Assembly (NCBI GenBank): GCA_964450955.1
Contig: CAYVFI010000017.1
Span: 62,001-126,000 of the forward strand
Direction: 5' to 3'
DNA: 64,000 bases
DNA from: CAYNWT01 sp964450955
GTDB taxonomy: Bacteria; Planctomycetota; Planctomycetia; Planctomycetales; Planctomycetaceae
Position 1 is the stretch's first letter. Each line of letters opens with the position of its first letter. A program made the position numbers and the translations under genes. This document shows, one piece after another, positions 43,206 to 51,993 of this stretch. Under the pieces are notes generated by a model, which saw only the letters and a program-made list of their open reading frames with translations, was not told where the DNA came from and ran no database searches.

Positions 43206-44258
43206 CTACTGGCCCCACTCCAGGCCCAGCATGATGGCGCTTAAGCCGCTGCCGATGCCCAACAGGGCCGCTTTGTGTCCGGCCTGTAGTCGCCCCTCTT
43301 CGGCTCCAATAGACAACGCCATCGGCAGCGCGACGGCTCCGGTATTGCCGAGATATTCGACAGTTGGTGAATCAACAGCAGGATCAAGTTGCAGCCGATC
43401 CAGCAACAGCTTCCGATGCGCTTTGCCGACCTGGTGAGTGAAGACTCGATCGACTCCACTGTTTGGCCAGCCAAGTTCTTTGCGGGTCGCTGCCCAGGTT
43501 CGATCGGCCAGTTCGACTCCCGCGTGAAGCAGAGCTTCAGAATCGGTTTCCATTCGGGGGCGGTGATCGCCGTGGTTGGTCGGGGCGACTCCGCCAGCAC
43601 ACAGGTTGTGAGCCGTGGTATCGTTTCGAACGCAGCCGCCCAGCAATCGGTTGCCAGTGCGACTGAGCTTACGATCGCAAAGTACGATGGCGGCTGAACC
43701 GGATCCAATTGTCAGCGACGCAAAGGCGGACTTGATACTGTTGCGGGTCGCTGAGTCATCGATCAGCAACGAGTCGATGGTTCCTTCCACCAGGTCACGG
43801 CCGGTTTCCGTTCCGACAACAACACCCGCGTGAATCTGCCCGGATTCGATGAGGTTGGCGACGATTAGCATGCCGTTCAGCAATCCCAGGCAGGCATTGC
43901 TAACGTCCAGAATCATTCCATTGGCAGGCAACTTCGCGCCGGCATGCACAGCGGCAGCTGTGGCCGGTTCCATTTGGTCACGGCAGACCGAACCATGCAC
44001 CAGGGCTCCGAAGTGCTGCCGATCAAGTTTTGATGCTTCAATTGCAATGCGTGTCGCTTGAACGCTGATTTGGCCTGGCAGCGTGCCGGGGTCAAAGAAC
44101 CGGCGTTCTTTGATGCCGGTCATCAGTTCCAACCGCCCGTAGGGAAGGCTTAGGCGTTCGTAAACTGGTGAGAGACGTTGTTCCAGATCGTCAGATGTGA
44201 CGACGTGCGGCGGCAGAATGTGCACGATCGATTCGAGGCAAACGTGTTGGTATCGCAT
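43206..44258 (-). CDS. oleA: OleA-like thiolase (acyl-CoA head-to-head condensing enzyme)
   Basis: 350 residues of the FabH/thiolase superfamily. The catalytic Cys123 is in LDVSNACLGLLNGM, His in FTHQVGKAH and Asn in YLGNTGAVALP. Glu97 (RDQMEPAT) lies 26 residues before the Cys, the same spacing as the OleA-specific Glu117/Cys143 pair of Xanthomonas, and the C-terminal KAALLGIGSGLSAIM also follows OleA. OleA joins two fatty acyl-CoAs to a beta-keto acid, the first step of long-chain olefin synthesis. No oleB, oleC or oleD gene is in the window, so the product here is uncertain; a FabH-like role is the alternative. Confidence 0.75.
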   Translation of the reverse strand: MRYQHVCLESIVHILPPHVVTSDDLEQRLSPVYERLSLPYGRLELMTGIKERRFFDPGTLPGQISVQATRIAIEASKLDRQHFGALVHGSVCRDQMEPATAAAVHAGAKLPANGMILDVSNACLGLLNGMLIVANLIESGQIHAGVVVGTETGRDLVEGTIDSLLIDDSATRNSIKSAFASLTIGSGSAAIVLCDRKLSRTGNRLLGGCVRNDTTAHNLCAGGVAPTNHGDHRPRMETDSEALLHAGVELADRTWAATRKELGWPNSGVDRVFTHQVGKAHRKLLLDRLQLDPAVDSPTVEYLGNTGAVALPMALSIGAEEGRLQAGHKAALLGIGSGLSAIMLGLEWGQ

Positions 44259-44284
44259 CGTGTAGCGCAGCTAACTTGGGGAAT

Positions 44285-44308
44285 AAAAAAGCCCGCCGAA
44301 AGGGCGGG
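44285..44308 (-). terminator. Rho-independent terminator of the small gene at 44341
   Basis: On the minus strand CCCGCC pairs with GGCGGG (44303-44308 with 44292-44297, loop 44298-44302), followed by CTTTTTT (A-run at 44285-44290 on plus). It lies 33 bp after the stop of the small gene and before the OleA-like start. Confidence 0.88.
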
Positions 44309-44340
44309 TCTTGTGCCTGGCTGATTTGTGGGAGCCGCTG

Positions 44341-44529
44341 TTAATCGGTTCCGAGCGAATCGATTTGAGCGATAAGCGCTTCGACCTGCTGAAGGTCTGA
44401 ACTTCGCGAATCGTTATTTTCAGCAGTCGGGGTCGACATGCCCAGCTTGACGGAACTTCGAACGAAACGAAGCCCACGAAGCAGAAGGTCTTTCTGCTGC
44501 TCAGTTACGCCGTTCATAACTTCCTGCAT
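44341..44529 (-). CDS. Small hypothetical protein (about 62 residues)
   Basis: A short open frame that I accept because a strong terminator follows it directly. The ATG at 44529 has AAAGG about 8 bases upstream; a TTG at 44559 would add ten residues. The product is helical and polar (MQEVMNGVTEQQKDLLLRGL, then SDLQQVEALIAQIDSLGTD), with no signal peptide or membrane helix. I recognise no family. It lies between floA and the OleA-like gene, all on the minus strand, but the terminator isolates it from the latter. Confidence 0.6.
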   Translation of the reverse strand: MQEVMNGVTEQQKDLLLRGLRFVRSSVKLGMSTPTAENNDSRSSDLQQVEALIAQIDSLGTD

Positions 44530-44728
44530 GGCTTTGGCCTTTGGAACTTGCTGACCCAAGTTGGGACGCTTGGTGAAACATATCGCACGATATGCCGGTT
44601 GGCAACGATTCAGAATTCTGGTTATGTCCCAATTACACGCCTTTGTAAAGGAACCGCGTCAAAGTTTACCCTTTCCCCCTGCCCGATGTGGGGACGATCG
44701 ACAGGGTGGGACCAACCGCCACAACCGA

Positions 44729-45685
44729 TCATTCGCTTCTTAGATTTCCTGAACGGAACGCGTCCGCCATGGCCTTGGGAATCTCCGATTCCGCCAAAAC
44801 CACTTTGGCCTGATTTTCCTGCGTCAGAGCCTTCATTTCCTGTTCCTGAGCAACCGCCATGGCTCTACGTTCTTCGGCTTTTGCCCTGGCGATACGCATG
44901 TCAGCCTCGGCCTGATCAGCCTGTAGTCTGGCTCCCACGTTGTCTCCAACGTCGATGTCAGCGATATCGATGGAAACGATTGCGTAAGCCGTTTGAGAGT
45001 CAAGCCCCTTGTTCAAAACGGCTTGGGCGATAAGCATCGGATTTGCCAAAACCTCTTTGTGTGTTTCGCAGGAGCCAATGGCTGAAACGATTCCTTCACC
45101 GACGCGAGCGATGACAGTTTCCTCTGTGGCTCCACCCACCAACTGTCCGAGGTTCGTTCGCACAGTAACTCGCGCTCTCGCCTTAAGTTGAATTCCATCC
45201 TTCGCGACACCGTCCAGAGTTGTGCGGCCGTGTCGAGACGGGTCGGGGCAATCAATGACTTTCGGGTCGACGCTTGTTTGAACCGCTTCAAGTACGTTAC
45301 GGCCAGCCAAATCAATCGCGGCCGCGGTATCCCAGTCCAGGCCCAATTGGGCGCGGTGAGCAGCGATCAGCGATCGAACGATCAGAGGCACGTTACCGCC
45401 GGCAAGGTAATGAGCCTCCATACCTTCGGTGGTGATTTCGTTAAGTCCGGCTTGAACCGCCATGACCTTGGAATCGACGATGACCGTCGGGTTCACCTTG
45501 CGGAGGGCCATGACAACCAAAGCGATCGGGCCGATTCTGGCGCGGGATACGAAACCGCGGAACCACAGGTTGAAGTAGCGAAAAAAAACCGCAACGAATA
45601 TCAGGGCCAGCAGGAGTAAGAATCCTCCTACGGCCAGTCCAACGACTTTCCAAACGGTGGTCTGCGCAAGCACTGCGGCGTCCAT
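44729..45685 (-). CDS. floA: Flotillin-like protein FloA (SPFH domain)
   Basis: 318 residues. One N-terminal membrane segment (VVGLAVGGFLLLLALIFVAV, about 14-34) is followed by the FloA-type SPFH domain: RIGPIALVVMALRKVNPTVI, MEAHYLAGGNVPLIVRSLIA, AGRNVLEAVQTSVDPKVIDC and IDIADIDVGDNVGARLQADQ, then an Ala/Glu-rich helix (MRIARAKAEERRAMAVAQEQ). FloA scaffolds organise membrane microdomains and influence envelope and signalling proteins. The usual NfeD partner gene is not adjacent. The match over the full length is strong. Confidence 0.93.
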   Translation of the reverse strand: MDAAVLAQTTVWKVVGLAVGGFLLLLALIFVAVFFRYFNLWFRGFVSRARIGPIALVVMALRKVNPTVIVDSKVMAVQAGLNEITTEGMEAHYLAGGNVPLIVRSLIAAHRAQLGLDWDTAAAIDLAGRNVLEAVQTSVDPKVIDCPDPSRHGRTTLDGVAKDGIQLKARARVTVRTNLGQLVGGATEETVIARVGEGIVSAIGSCETHKEVLANPMLIAQAVLNKGLDSQTAYAIVSIDIADIDVGDNVGARLQADQAEADMRIARAKAEERRAMAVAQEQEMKALTQENQAKVVLAESEIPKAMADAFRSGNLRSE

Positions 45686-45911
45686 CTAAGCGGCTCCACT
45701 CATAGAGGTGCGGACGACAAAAATCGTTTTGAACTATCGTCTACAAACATTCTAAGGACATGGGGGCCCAATGCAATTCGTCGGCAACAATACCCCAACA
45801 TCCTCTAAACGCTGAATCCGGGCATCGGTTCACCAGATCTCATCAGTCTCGTGGCTGGTTTCGATAATTTTGTGGCACTACCATGGCGGGATATCAGGCA
45901 AAGGAATCAGG

Positions 45912-46370
45912 ATGAGCTTCGAAGCACGTATTGTTGAACTCGGTTTGGAACTCCCGGAAGCTCCACCAGCAGCCGGAACCTACGCTCCTGTCGTGATTGT
46001 CGATGGCATGGCCTACGTTTCCGGACAGGGTCCAATCGACGGAAACGGTCGATGGCTGCAGGGCCGGGTTGGTGACGAGATCACTGAGGAACAAGGCACC
46101 GCTGCTGCTCGCGTGGTGGGGCTCACGATGCTGGCCACGATCAAGGCTCACCTGGGAAGCCTCGACAAAATCGATCGAGTGATCAAGGTGCTTGGGATGG
46201 TAAACTGTGTTCCGGGATTCAAGAACCAGCCCAAAGTTATCAACGGTTTCAGCGACCTCATGATCGAAGTGTTCGGCGACAACGGACTCGCCGCGCGCAG
46301 CGCTGTTGGGATGGGTTCTTTGCCGGGGAACATTCCGGTGGAGGTCGAGGCGATTCTGAAGCTGAAGTAG
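45912..46370 (+). CDS. RidA/YjgF-family protein
   Basis: 152 residues from the ATG at 45912 (AAGGAATCAGG upstream). Members of this group often deaminate reactive enamine/imine intermediates, and some have other roles. Pattern: LELPEAPPAAGTYAPVVIVD, AYVSGQGPIDGNG, AARVVGLTMLATIKAHLGSL, KVLGMVNCVPGFKNQPKVIN and a C-terminal ARSAVGMGSLPGNIPVEVEA, in which the Arg of ARSAVG is the conserved anion-binding residue. This is the longer YjgF variant typical of the YabJ-like atzc group. Its stop (46368-46370) abuts the stop of the convergent gene at 46371 with no gap. Confidence 0.9.
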   Translation: MSFEARIVELGLELPEAPPAAGTYAPVVIVDGMAYVSGQGPIDGNGRWLQGRVGDEITEEQGTAAARVVGLTMLATIKAHLGSLDKIDRVIKVLGMVNCVPGFKNQPKVINGFSDLMIEVFGDNGLAARSAVGMGSLPGNIPVEVEAILKLK

Positions 46371-47495
46371 TTACCGCAATTTCATGTAGCCATCGACCCA
46401 GCCTCGCGAACCCTGCGGTGGGATCCTGTCGGCAATGTCTCGCATGTCCGCCAGCGTGAACGCGATCGCGAGCGGGAATGTGCCTTTGGGGGCACGCTTC
46501 GTGTACTGGCCCTCACCACGGAAGCCGCCTTTGGCAACAATATCAAAACGCGTGATCTGACCGTCTTTGGTTGCTAACCGCCCCAGTAGTTCACACTGGA
46601 ACTCACGGTCACCTTGTCGCGAACGCAGGTGGACCTTGCCGCGGAAAGTGGTTCCGTCAATCTTCATTTCGCAACTGACGATTTCGTCGTCCTTCCACAT
46701 GGTCGGTTCTCCGCGGGTACTATCGACAAGGTGGAACCTGGCGATCCTTCGCTGCAGCAGCTCCGGCACGGTCCCGCTTGCCAGGGCGGCGTGTTCGTCC
46801 TTCGTGATCCAAACGTTATCTCGCGAGATAGCTTGCTGGAAAATTTTGTCTGGTTCGTTTTTCGGTCGGTCGTAGCCGCTCAGCACCTTGGCGTTCATGC
46901 GAACCACAAGGCCGCCCACTGGCGGTTCAGGACTGTACCGACGATCGCGCTTCGGGTCGGTGATACCCTTGGCTGTATCGATCTTGCCTTCGCGGGCTTC
47001 CAACAACATCTTCCGCACATGCACGGGCGAGCGGTTGTTTGTGAAGCCCAATAGCGTTCCGTTGGGAGCAGCGGCGTAGAGTCCCTGTTGAGTTCCCCCT
47101 GAACCGCGCGGACTTTGTTTGGCGATCTTCCGGAAGAAGTCGCCCTCAGCGTCTTTTTGGCGTCGCTGATACGCCTGGTCGATAGCGACGGCCACGAAGT
47201 CGCTTCTCAGCAAGCCAATAATTTTTGGATCTGCGAATGTCGACGCACGGTCGAGTACACCGTTGTTTCAGGTGCAGCCCATCGGGTGCCCGTCCATAGC
47301 CCAGATGAATAAAGGCTTTTGCTGTCTGGCCGCTTCTTGTTGAGCTTCAAGTAACGAGATCTTCCAGGGAATTGTTTTCCACGGTTCGTCGGGCGATGGC
47401 TGAAGACGCTGGTGAAGCGTTTGAAATTCTGCGAACGACAAGTCGTTTCCTCCAAGCCACAACGCTGGAATTAATATCGCAAAGGTCATTGCCAT
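46371..47495 (-). CDS. Thioredoxin-fold protein with in-frame TGA at codon 76 (candidate selenoprotein)
   Basis: The gene starts at the ATG at 47495 behind a strong AAAGGAGAGG site (47503-47512). Codons 1-75 end in KPLFIWAMDGHPMGCT; codon 76 is TGA (47268-47270); the same frame then continues without interruption for 298 codons (NNGVLDRASTFADPKIIGLL) to 46371, 374 residues in all. The flanks look like one thioredoxin-like domain: helix then strand before the TGA, and STFADPKII..LLRSDFVAVAID after it, so the TGA lies where such proteins carry a redox Cys. Motif: Gly-Cys-Thr-TGA. A SECIS-like hairpin follows (47240-47254). The C-terminal 200 residues form an unnamed domain (RIARFHLVDSTRGEPTMWKD). 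A nonsense mutation is the main alternative. Confidence 0.7.
47240..47254 (-). promoter_or_regulatory. Candidate bacterial SECIS hairpin
   Basis: On the minus strand TCGAC (47254-47250) pairs perfectly with GTCGA (47244-47240) around the loop CGTGC (47249-47245). The loop G (47248) is the second loop base, followed by U, and lies 20 bases after the TGA. As I recall the published bacterial SECIS consensus, it asks for a 4-16 bp upper stem, a 3-14 base loop with G in the first two positions, and a TGA-to-loop distance of about 16-37 bases; this fits. The stem is short, and a competing hairpin (ACGGT/ACCGT) overlaps it. Confidence 0.45.
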
Positions 47496-47599
47496 AACTA
47501 CGCCTCTCCTTTAGCCGCAAGCCGCCAATCTGTATCGAGCTACCATGGGGATGATTTTTGCAGTTCATTCTGACAGGACATTCCTCCGCTGCCTATCGG

Positions 47600-47642
47600 C
47601 GCATAAAGAAAGCCGCCGCGAATCCCGCAATTCGCGACGGCT
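47600..47642 (-). terminator. Terminator-like hairpin downstream of the secretin gene
   Basis: AGCCG-C-CGCGAAT (47611-47623) pairs with ATTCGCG-A-CGGCT (47630-47642), twelve pairs with one mismatch and a six-base loop. On the minus strand it is followed by TTTCTTTA. It lies about 190 bp after the secretin stop. Confidence 0.55.
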
Positions 47643-47690
47643 CGGACCCTAAGGAAGTACTCAGGTATATGGTTGAGAAGAGTGAATCGA

Positions 47691-47730
47691 ATTGGCGGCC
47701 GACGGCTGCCCACACAGCCGTCGGGCCAAT
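47691..47730. repeat. Strong inverted repeat downstream of the secretin gene
   Basis: CCGACGGCTG (47699-47708) pairs with CAGCCGTCGG (47715-47724) around CCCACA, and the stem continues as ATTGGC/GCCAAT (47691-47696 with 47725-47730) with a two-base GG bulge. Sixteen pairs in total; no T-tract follows. Together with the hairpin at 47611 it fills most of the 337-bp gap between the secretin stop and the TGA-containing gene; no gene is seen there. Confidence 0.7.
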
Positions 47731-47832
47731 CCCACAATGAAACGCCTTCTCATTGATGTGGGATCAGGCCTTGAGAACCGATCCCACACGGGGGTTGGTG
47801 CCGGGGGCACCAGATTTCAGCAACAACTCGAA

Positions 47833-50800
47833 TCAGTTGACCAGAGTTCCGAGGACAAGTTCTTCCTCTTCTTCCTGGATAATGATCCGTGGTGTCACCA
47901 TCAGCATCACGCTCTCAGTATCACGTCCGACACCACTGTTCTTGAACAAACGAGAGATGTACGGAATCTTGTTGAGGATCGGTACGCCAGCCATGTTGCG
48001 GCCTTCGCGGAGGCGTTTGATACCACCCAATAGAACGGTACCGCCGTCCGGAACACTAACCGTGGTTCCCACGCTAATGGTTTCAAGCACTGGTTGCTGC
48101 ACAGTCAGCGTTCCACCAGCACCACCAGCCTGCCCGGCAACTCCACCGGCAGCACCACCACCGACACCGCCAGCACCACCGCCGGCACCACCGAAGCCAC
48201 CGCCACCGCCGCCAGCTCCACCGAAGCCACCGCCAATACCGCCGACACCAAACTGGCCACCGCCACCGCCGCCGAAACCACCGCCGCCGCCGATACCGCC
48301 ACCGCCGAAGCCACCACCGCCGCCAGCACCACCACCGATGGCACCGCCACCTGCACCGCCGCTCGCGAACGAGAAAGTAAAGACGTCAACAAGGTTGGTA
48401 AAGTTGGGGGCCATTTGCAGGCGGACATACCGACGATCTGCAGAAATTACCGCGGTCACCTGCAGGAAAATTCCGTCAGGGATAATCTGAACCACTGGTG
48501 TAAATCCAACCGCTCCGGTTCCAACGTTCGGGATCAGGGCGATTACGAACGGTCGCTGGACCTGGTCCTGAATTGTCGCAGACGATCCGTTGAACAAGGT
48601 CACTTTCGGAGCAAACAGCAAGTTCGCTCGCTCATCAGCCTGAGCAGCCTGCAGGAAGAAGAACGCTTCCAGGTCACTTAGAATAGCCAGGCCAACCTGG
48701 ATACCAGCGTCCGGGTTGAAGTTACCAAAGTCAGGCACACCGATCTCAAACGAACCCTGTCGGAATTGAACATCAAAGTCTTCAGTGAAGCTATCGGGAC
48801 TCGACAGGCCAACCACTGTGCTGTTGAAGTCATCACGTGAAGGTCGGACACGAGTAACCGGGTCGAACAATCCTGTGGCAGCACCAGCAGCACCGCCTGC
48901 AGCACCAGCAGCACCACCTGCACCACCTGCACCGCCACCGCGTAGGTCACCGGCAGCACCGCCAGCAGCACCGCCACCGCCATCGCCAGGGAAGGTAAGC
49001 TGTCGCGACCCGAAAGCAGGCAGGCCAGGAACATCACCCACGGTATCCTGAACGTTAAAGTCGAAGTCGATACCGATTCGTTCAAAGAAGCGGTCTGTCA
49101 CACTGATGAAGCGGACTTCCACTGTCACCTGCAGGTCTTGCAGGCGACGTAGCTGGTCCAGCAGATCCTTAATCTGATCATGAACCGCCTGGTTTTGACG
49201 AATGACCAGACTCAATGTGTTCTCGTTTTGCATGATGGTTCCTTCGCCTCCGCCCTCGACCCAACTCTTGGGCTCGACAGTAGAGATGATGAGATCCATC
49301 AACGATTTGAAGTCAACGTTTTCGTTGTTCTGTAGATTGCCGGCTGAACCGCCCGGCGTTCGGCTTCCACCGTTGTCGTTTACCTGAAACAGTCCAACCC
49401 CTGAGCTGCCACCAAACTGTGCAGCACCAGGTCCACCACCTCCAAGCAGCAGATCATTCATCTTTGTCACTGCTGAGAACGGATTGGCCACCTGGTTTTG
49501 CAGGTTCAGAGGAACCACAAGGTCGGCAACCGGGTAAGGCACAGCGACGTAGTTTACTTCCTGACGAAGCTTACTGGTGACCTTCAGCACTTCATTTTGA
49601 ATGCCGTAAGTGAGACCGTAGTTGTCCAATACCAGATTCAAGGCTGACTTCAGCTTGATACCATCTACCTCAATGGAAACAGGTTCGTCAGTCGCGACGT
49701 CCTCTTCTTCCAGGGCTCGGTAGTCAATCATGATGTCGATTGCTGACGTGTCCGCAATGTGGCGTAGCACTTCAGTCAAAGGACGATCCATGAAGCTAAG
49801 GGAAATCGGGCTTTCAAGGGCCTTCTCGATTTCGAGCTCGCGACCTGTTCGCAGGCGTCCGTCAGTTCGGTTGAACTTCTTGCGGCGTTCAGTCAGCTCA
49901 CCCCAGTCTTTGGAGTAAGTAATTTCCGCACTACTAGCGATTGCAGAACGTTCAACATCGTTCAGTGCATCAAGAAAACCTTCCGCCTTGTCTTCTCGCA
50001 GACGGTTGTTGAAGTCAATCTGGCGAGCCAGCTTGGCCTTCTCAACCATGACGACACTCTGGGCCAGTTCAGGCTCAAGCTCGCGTGCCTGCTTACCAAC
50101 GATCTCAGCCTCAGCGTATCGCCGCTGGTCCATAAGCTCGTTGAACTTCTCGACCATCCTGGCGTAGTCTTGTTCAATTCGAACCTTGGTCTTCATGTCA
50201 GCTTTGAGAGCTTCTTTGACCTCAGCATTGCGTTGTGCCAGTTCGATAAGCGGAGCACGTTCCTGAGCGTAGGCCTTCACCGCTTCCTGACTTCGCTTCA
50301 GGTAACCCAACAAGGTTTGCCGAGCTTCGTCACTAAGCTGTGATGCTTCCACGTTCGCGACCGATCGGTCAAGAATCTCAATAGCACCGTCTGGATTTGT
50401 GTCGCGAAGCTTTTCGGCTCGGAACACTGAGTTCAATACTTCCGTACGAAGTCGGTCGTAGCGAACCGCGTCTTTCTGAGTCACATCGTCAAAGACGCGT
50501 GAATCGTCAGGGGCTTTCTCTGCAACAACTGCAGCGGGAGCCGGGGTTGTCAGGTCTGGAGTTTCCTGAACCAGCGGGACAGCCGGAGCAGGTTCGTCAA
50601 ACAGAATTGGATCTCCGAAACCTTCGCTATCAGAAATCGTTGTGGCTGGAGTCTCCTGAGCAGCAGTCTGCTGAATTGCCGGACCTTCCTGCATTTCAGC
50701 CAGGTAGCCATCAAGTTCTTCCTGTCGGAAGTCATCCAGCTTCTCACCGGATCGATACGCTTTCAGGAATGCCGCTTTAGCAGCCGCGCGATCATTCTGC

Positions 50801-51993
50801 CGAAGCAAAACAACGCCGCGTTCGAATGCCTGAACTGCGGTTTCGCCGTCAGTATCGATCACTTCAAAGTCTGAAGCAGAAACCTCTGGCAAGGGAACAG
50901 CGACACTGGCAGATCGACCAGGATCAGCCGGAGCGAAGTCCGATGCTGAAATTTCCTGGTAAGAAACCTGAGTAACCGTGTTTCCCTTGAGAGCTGTTTG
51001 AATGTCAGCCATCACAAGTTCAGGACGATCGTCCCAAAGGTTGTAGTTAACGTTCATCTTGCTGGCAGCCAAAGCTTGCTCGCGAGCAACACTCAACCGG
51101 CCTTCGGTCAAAGCGGTGCGAGCCTGTTTGACCAAAGCCAGGGCCTGGTCTCGCTGTGGATTCGCCTGAACCGGAGCTGTTTGGGCTGTGTTTGCATCCA
51201 GTCGGTCTGCATCGCGAAGAATCAACGCGGGGCTGTCTTCCTGTGGTCCGAAGGCCACTTTGTATTTCATTGCCTGAGTCGCTTTATCGCGAGCAGCCTG
51301 AATTCTACCTGCTTCGAGATCAAGTCGAGCGGATTGAACCAGTGCGACGGCCGTGTCATGGTTCTGATCCGGGTGCACGACGTTTTGTCGCTGTGGTGCC
51401 TGCGTTCCGACCATAGTGGCCTGGCCGGTCAGGCGTTCAATCTCAGCCAGCACGTGTTCTGGTCGGTCATCCCACAATCCGTAGGTGACGCCCAGTTGGC
51501 GAGCCTGAAGGGCTCTTGCACGAGCTTCTTCGTACTCGCCGCGAGACATCGCAACGCGGGCTTTACGAAGCAGTGCAACTGCCTGCCCTTGTTGAGATCG
51601 CGAGCGAGCCGTTTCAGCTGGCTGCTCAGAGAAGGGATTCACCTTCGCGTCAGCTGGTGGCTGAGACCAGGCATCGCCCGGATTGAAGCCATTGCTGAGG
51701 ACTCGCGAAGTTGACCCGCTAAGTGAATCAAGAAACTGCTTGGGGCTCTGCTCACCTGAGCCCCACGACACGTCGAAGCTGGCAGCGGTTTCTGCGAGGC
51801 GTTTTGCACCTCGCATGTCACCCTGTTCAGCCAGAGTCTGGGCCTGACGCAGGAAGCGACGAGCGGCAGATTCATAGCTGCCAACATCGTCTGTCTGCGC
51901 GGTGGCTGTCTGCGAGGGGCGGCCCCCGCCAAGCATCCACAGTGATCCCGCAACCACTGCTACACAAGCGATTAATCCGATTGGTTTACGCAA
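47833..51993 (-). CDS. Giant secretin (GspD/PilQ superfamily) with repeat-rich N-terminus
   Basis: 1386 residues if translation begins at the TTG at 51993, which has a perfect AGGAGG 7 bases upstream; an ATG at 52009-52011 precedes that site and is unlikely. A signal-anchor (KPIGLIACVAVVAGSLWMLG) is followed by at least three copies of a TPR-like block (MSRGEYEEARARALQARQLG, then WDDRPEHVLAEI), coiled coil, an STN/secretin-N-type region (VLRHIADTSAIDIMIDYRAL) and a C-terminal secretin domain ending VSVPDGGTVLLGGIKRL. Two Gly/Ala-rich tracts interrupt the C-terminal half (about residues 1000-1045 and 1210-1295). It should form an outer-membrane gate; the matching secretion or pilus genes are not adjacent. 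Confidence 0.88.
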   Translation of the reverse strand: MRKPIGLIACVAVVAGSLWMLGGGRPSQTATAQTDDVGSYESAARRFLRQAQTLAEQGDMRGAKRLAETAASFDVSWGSGEQSPKQFLDSLSGSTSRVLSNGFNPGDAWSQPPADAKVNPFSEQPAETARSRSQQGQAVALLRKARVAMSRGEYEEARARALQARQLGVTYGLWDDRPEHVLAEIERLTGQATMVGTQAPQRQNVVHPDQNHDTAVALVQSARLDLEAGRIQAARDKATQAMKYKVAFGPQEDSPALILRDADRLDANTAQTAPVQANPQRDQALALVKQARTALTEGRLSVAREQALAASKMNVNYNLWDDRPELVMADIQTALKGNTVTQVSYQEISASDFAPADPGRSASVAVPLPEVSASDFEVIDTDGETAVQAFERGVVLLRQNDRAAAKAAFLKAYRSGEKLDDFRQEELDGYLAEMQEGPAIQQTAAQETPATTISDSEGFGDPILFDEPAPAVPLVQETPDLTTPAPAAVVAEKAPDDSRVFDDVTQKDAVRYDRLRTEVLNSVFRAEKLRDTNPDGAIEILDRSVANVEASQLSDEARQTLLGYLKRSQEAVKAYAQERAPLIELAQRNAEVKEALKADMKTKVRIEQDYARMVEKFNELMDQRRYAEAEIVGKQARELEPELAQSVVMVEKAKLARQIDFNNRLREDKAEGFLDALNDVERSAIASSAEITYSKDWGELTERRKKFNRTDGRLRTGRELEIEKALESPISLSFMDRPLTEVLRHIADTSAIDIMIDYRALEEEDVATDEPVSIEVDGIKLKSALNLVLDNYGLTYGIQNEVLKVTSKLRQEVNYVAVPYPVADLVVPLNLQNQVANPFSAVTKMNDLLLGGGGPGAAQFGGSSGVGLFQVNDNGGSRTPGGSAGNLQNNENVDFKSLMDLIISTVEPKSWVEGGGEGTIMQNENTLSLVIRQNQAVHDQIKDLLDQLRRLQDLQVTVEVRFISVTDRFFERIGIDFDFNVQDTVGDVPGLPAFGSRQLTFPGDGGGGAAGGAAGDLRGGGAGGAGGAAGAAGGAAGAATGLFDPVTRVRPSRDDFNSTVVGLSSPDSFTEDFDVQFRQGSFEIGVPDFGNFNPDAGIQVGLAILSDLEAFFFLQAAQADERANLLFAPKVTLFNGSSATIQDQVQRPFVIALIPNVGTGAVGFTPVVQIIPDGIFLQVTAVISADRRYVRLQMAPNFTNLVDVFTFSFASGGAGGGAIGGGAGGGGGFGGGGIGGGGGFGGGGGGQFGVGGIGGGFGGAGGGGGGFGGAGGGAGGVGGGAAGGVAGQAGGAGGTLTVQQPVLETISVGTTVSVPDGGTVLLGGIKRLREGRNMAGVPILNKIPYISRLFKNSGVGRDTESVMLMVTPRIIIQEEEEELVLGTLVN

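Noticed and set aside
47753..48490. Plus-strand open frames rich in Pro, Thr and Ala across 47.7-48.7 kb
   Set aside because: They are the complement of the Gly-rich coding tract of the secretin gene; composition alone keeps them open, and the secretin frame is clearly the coding one.
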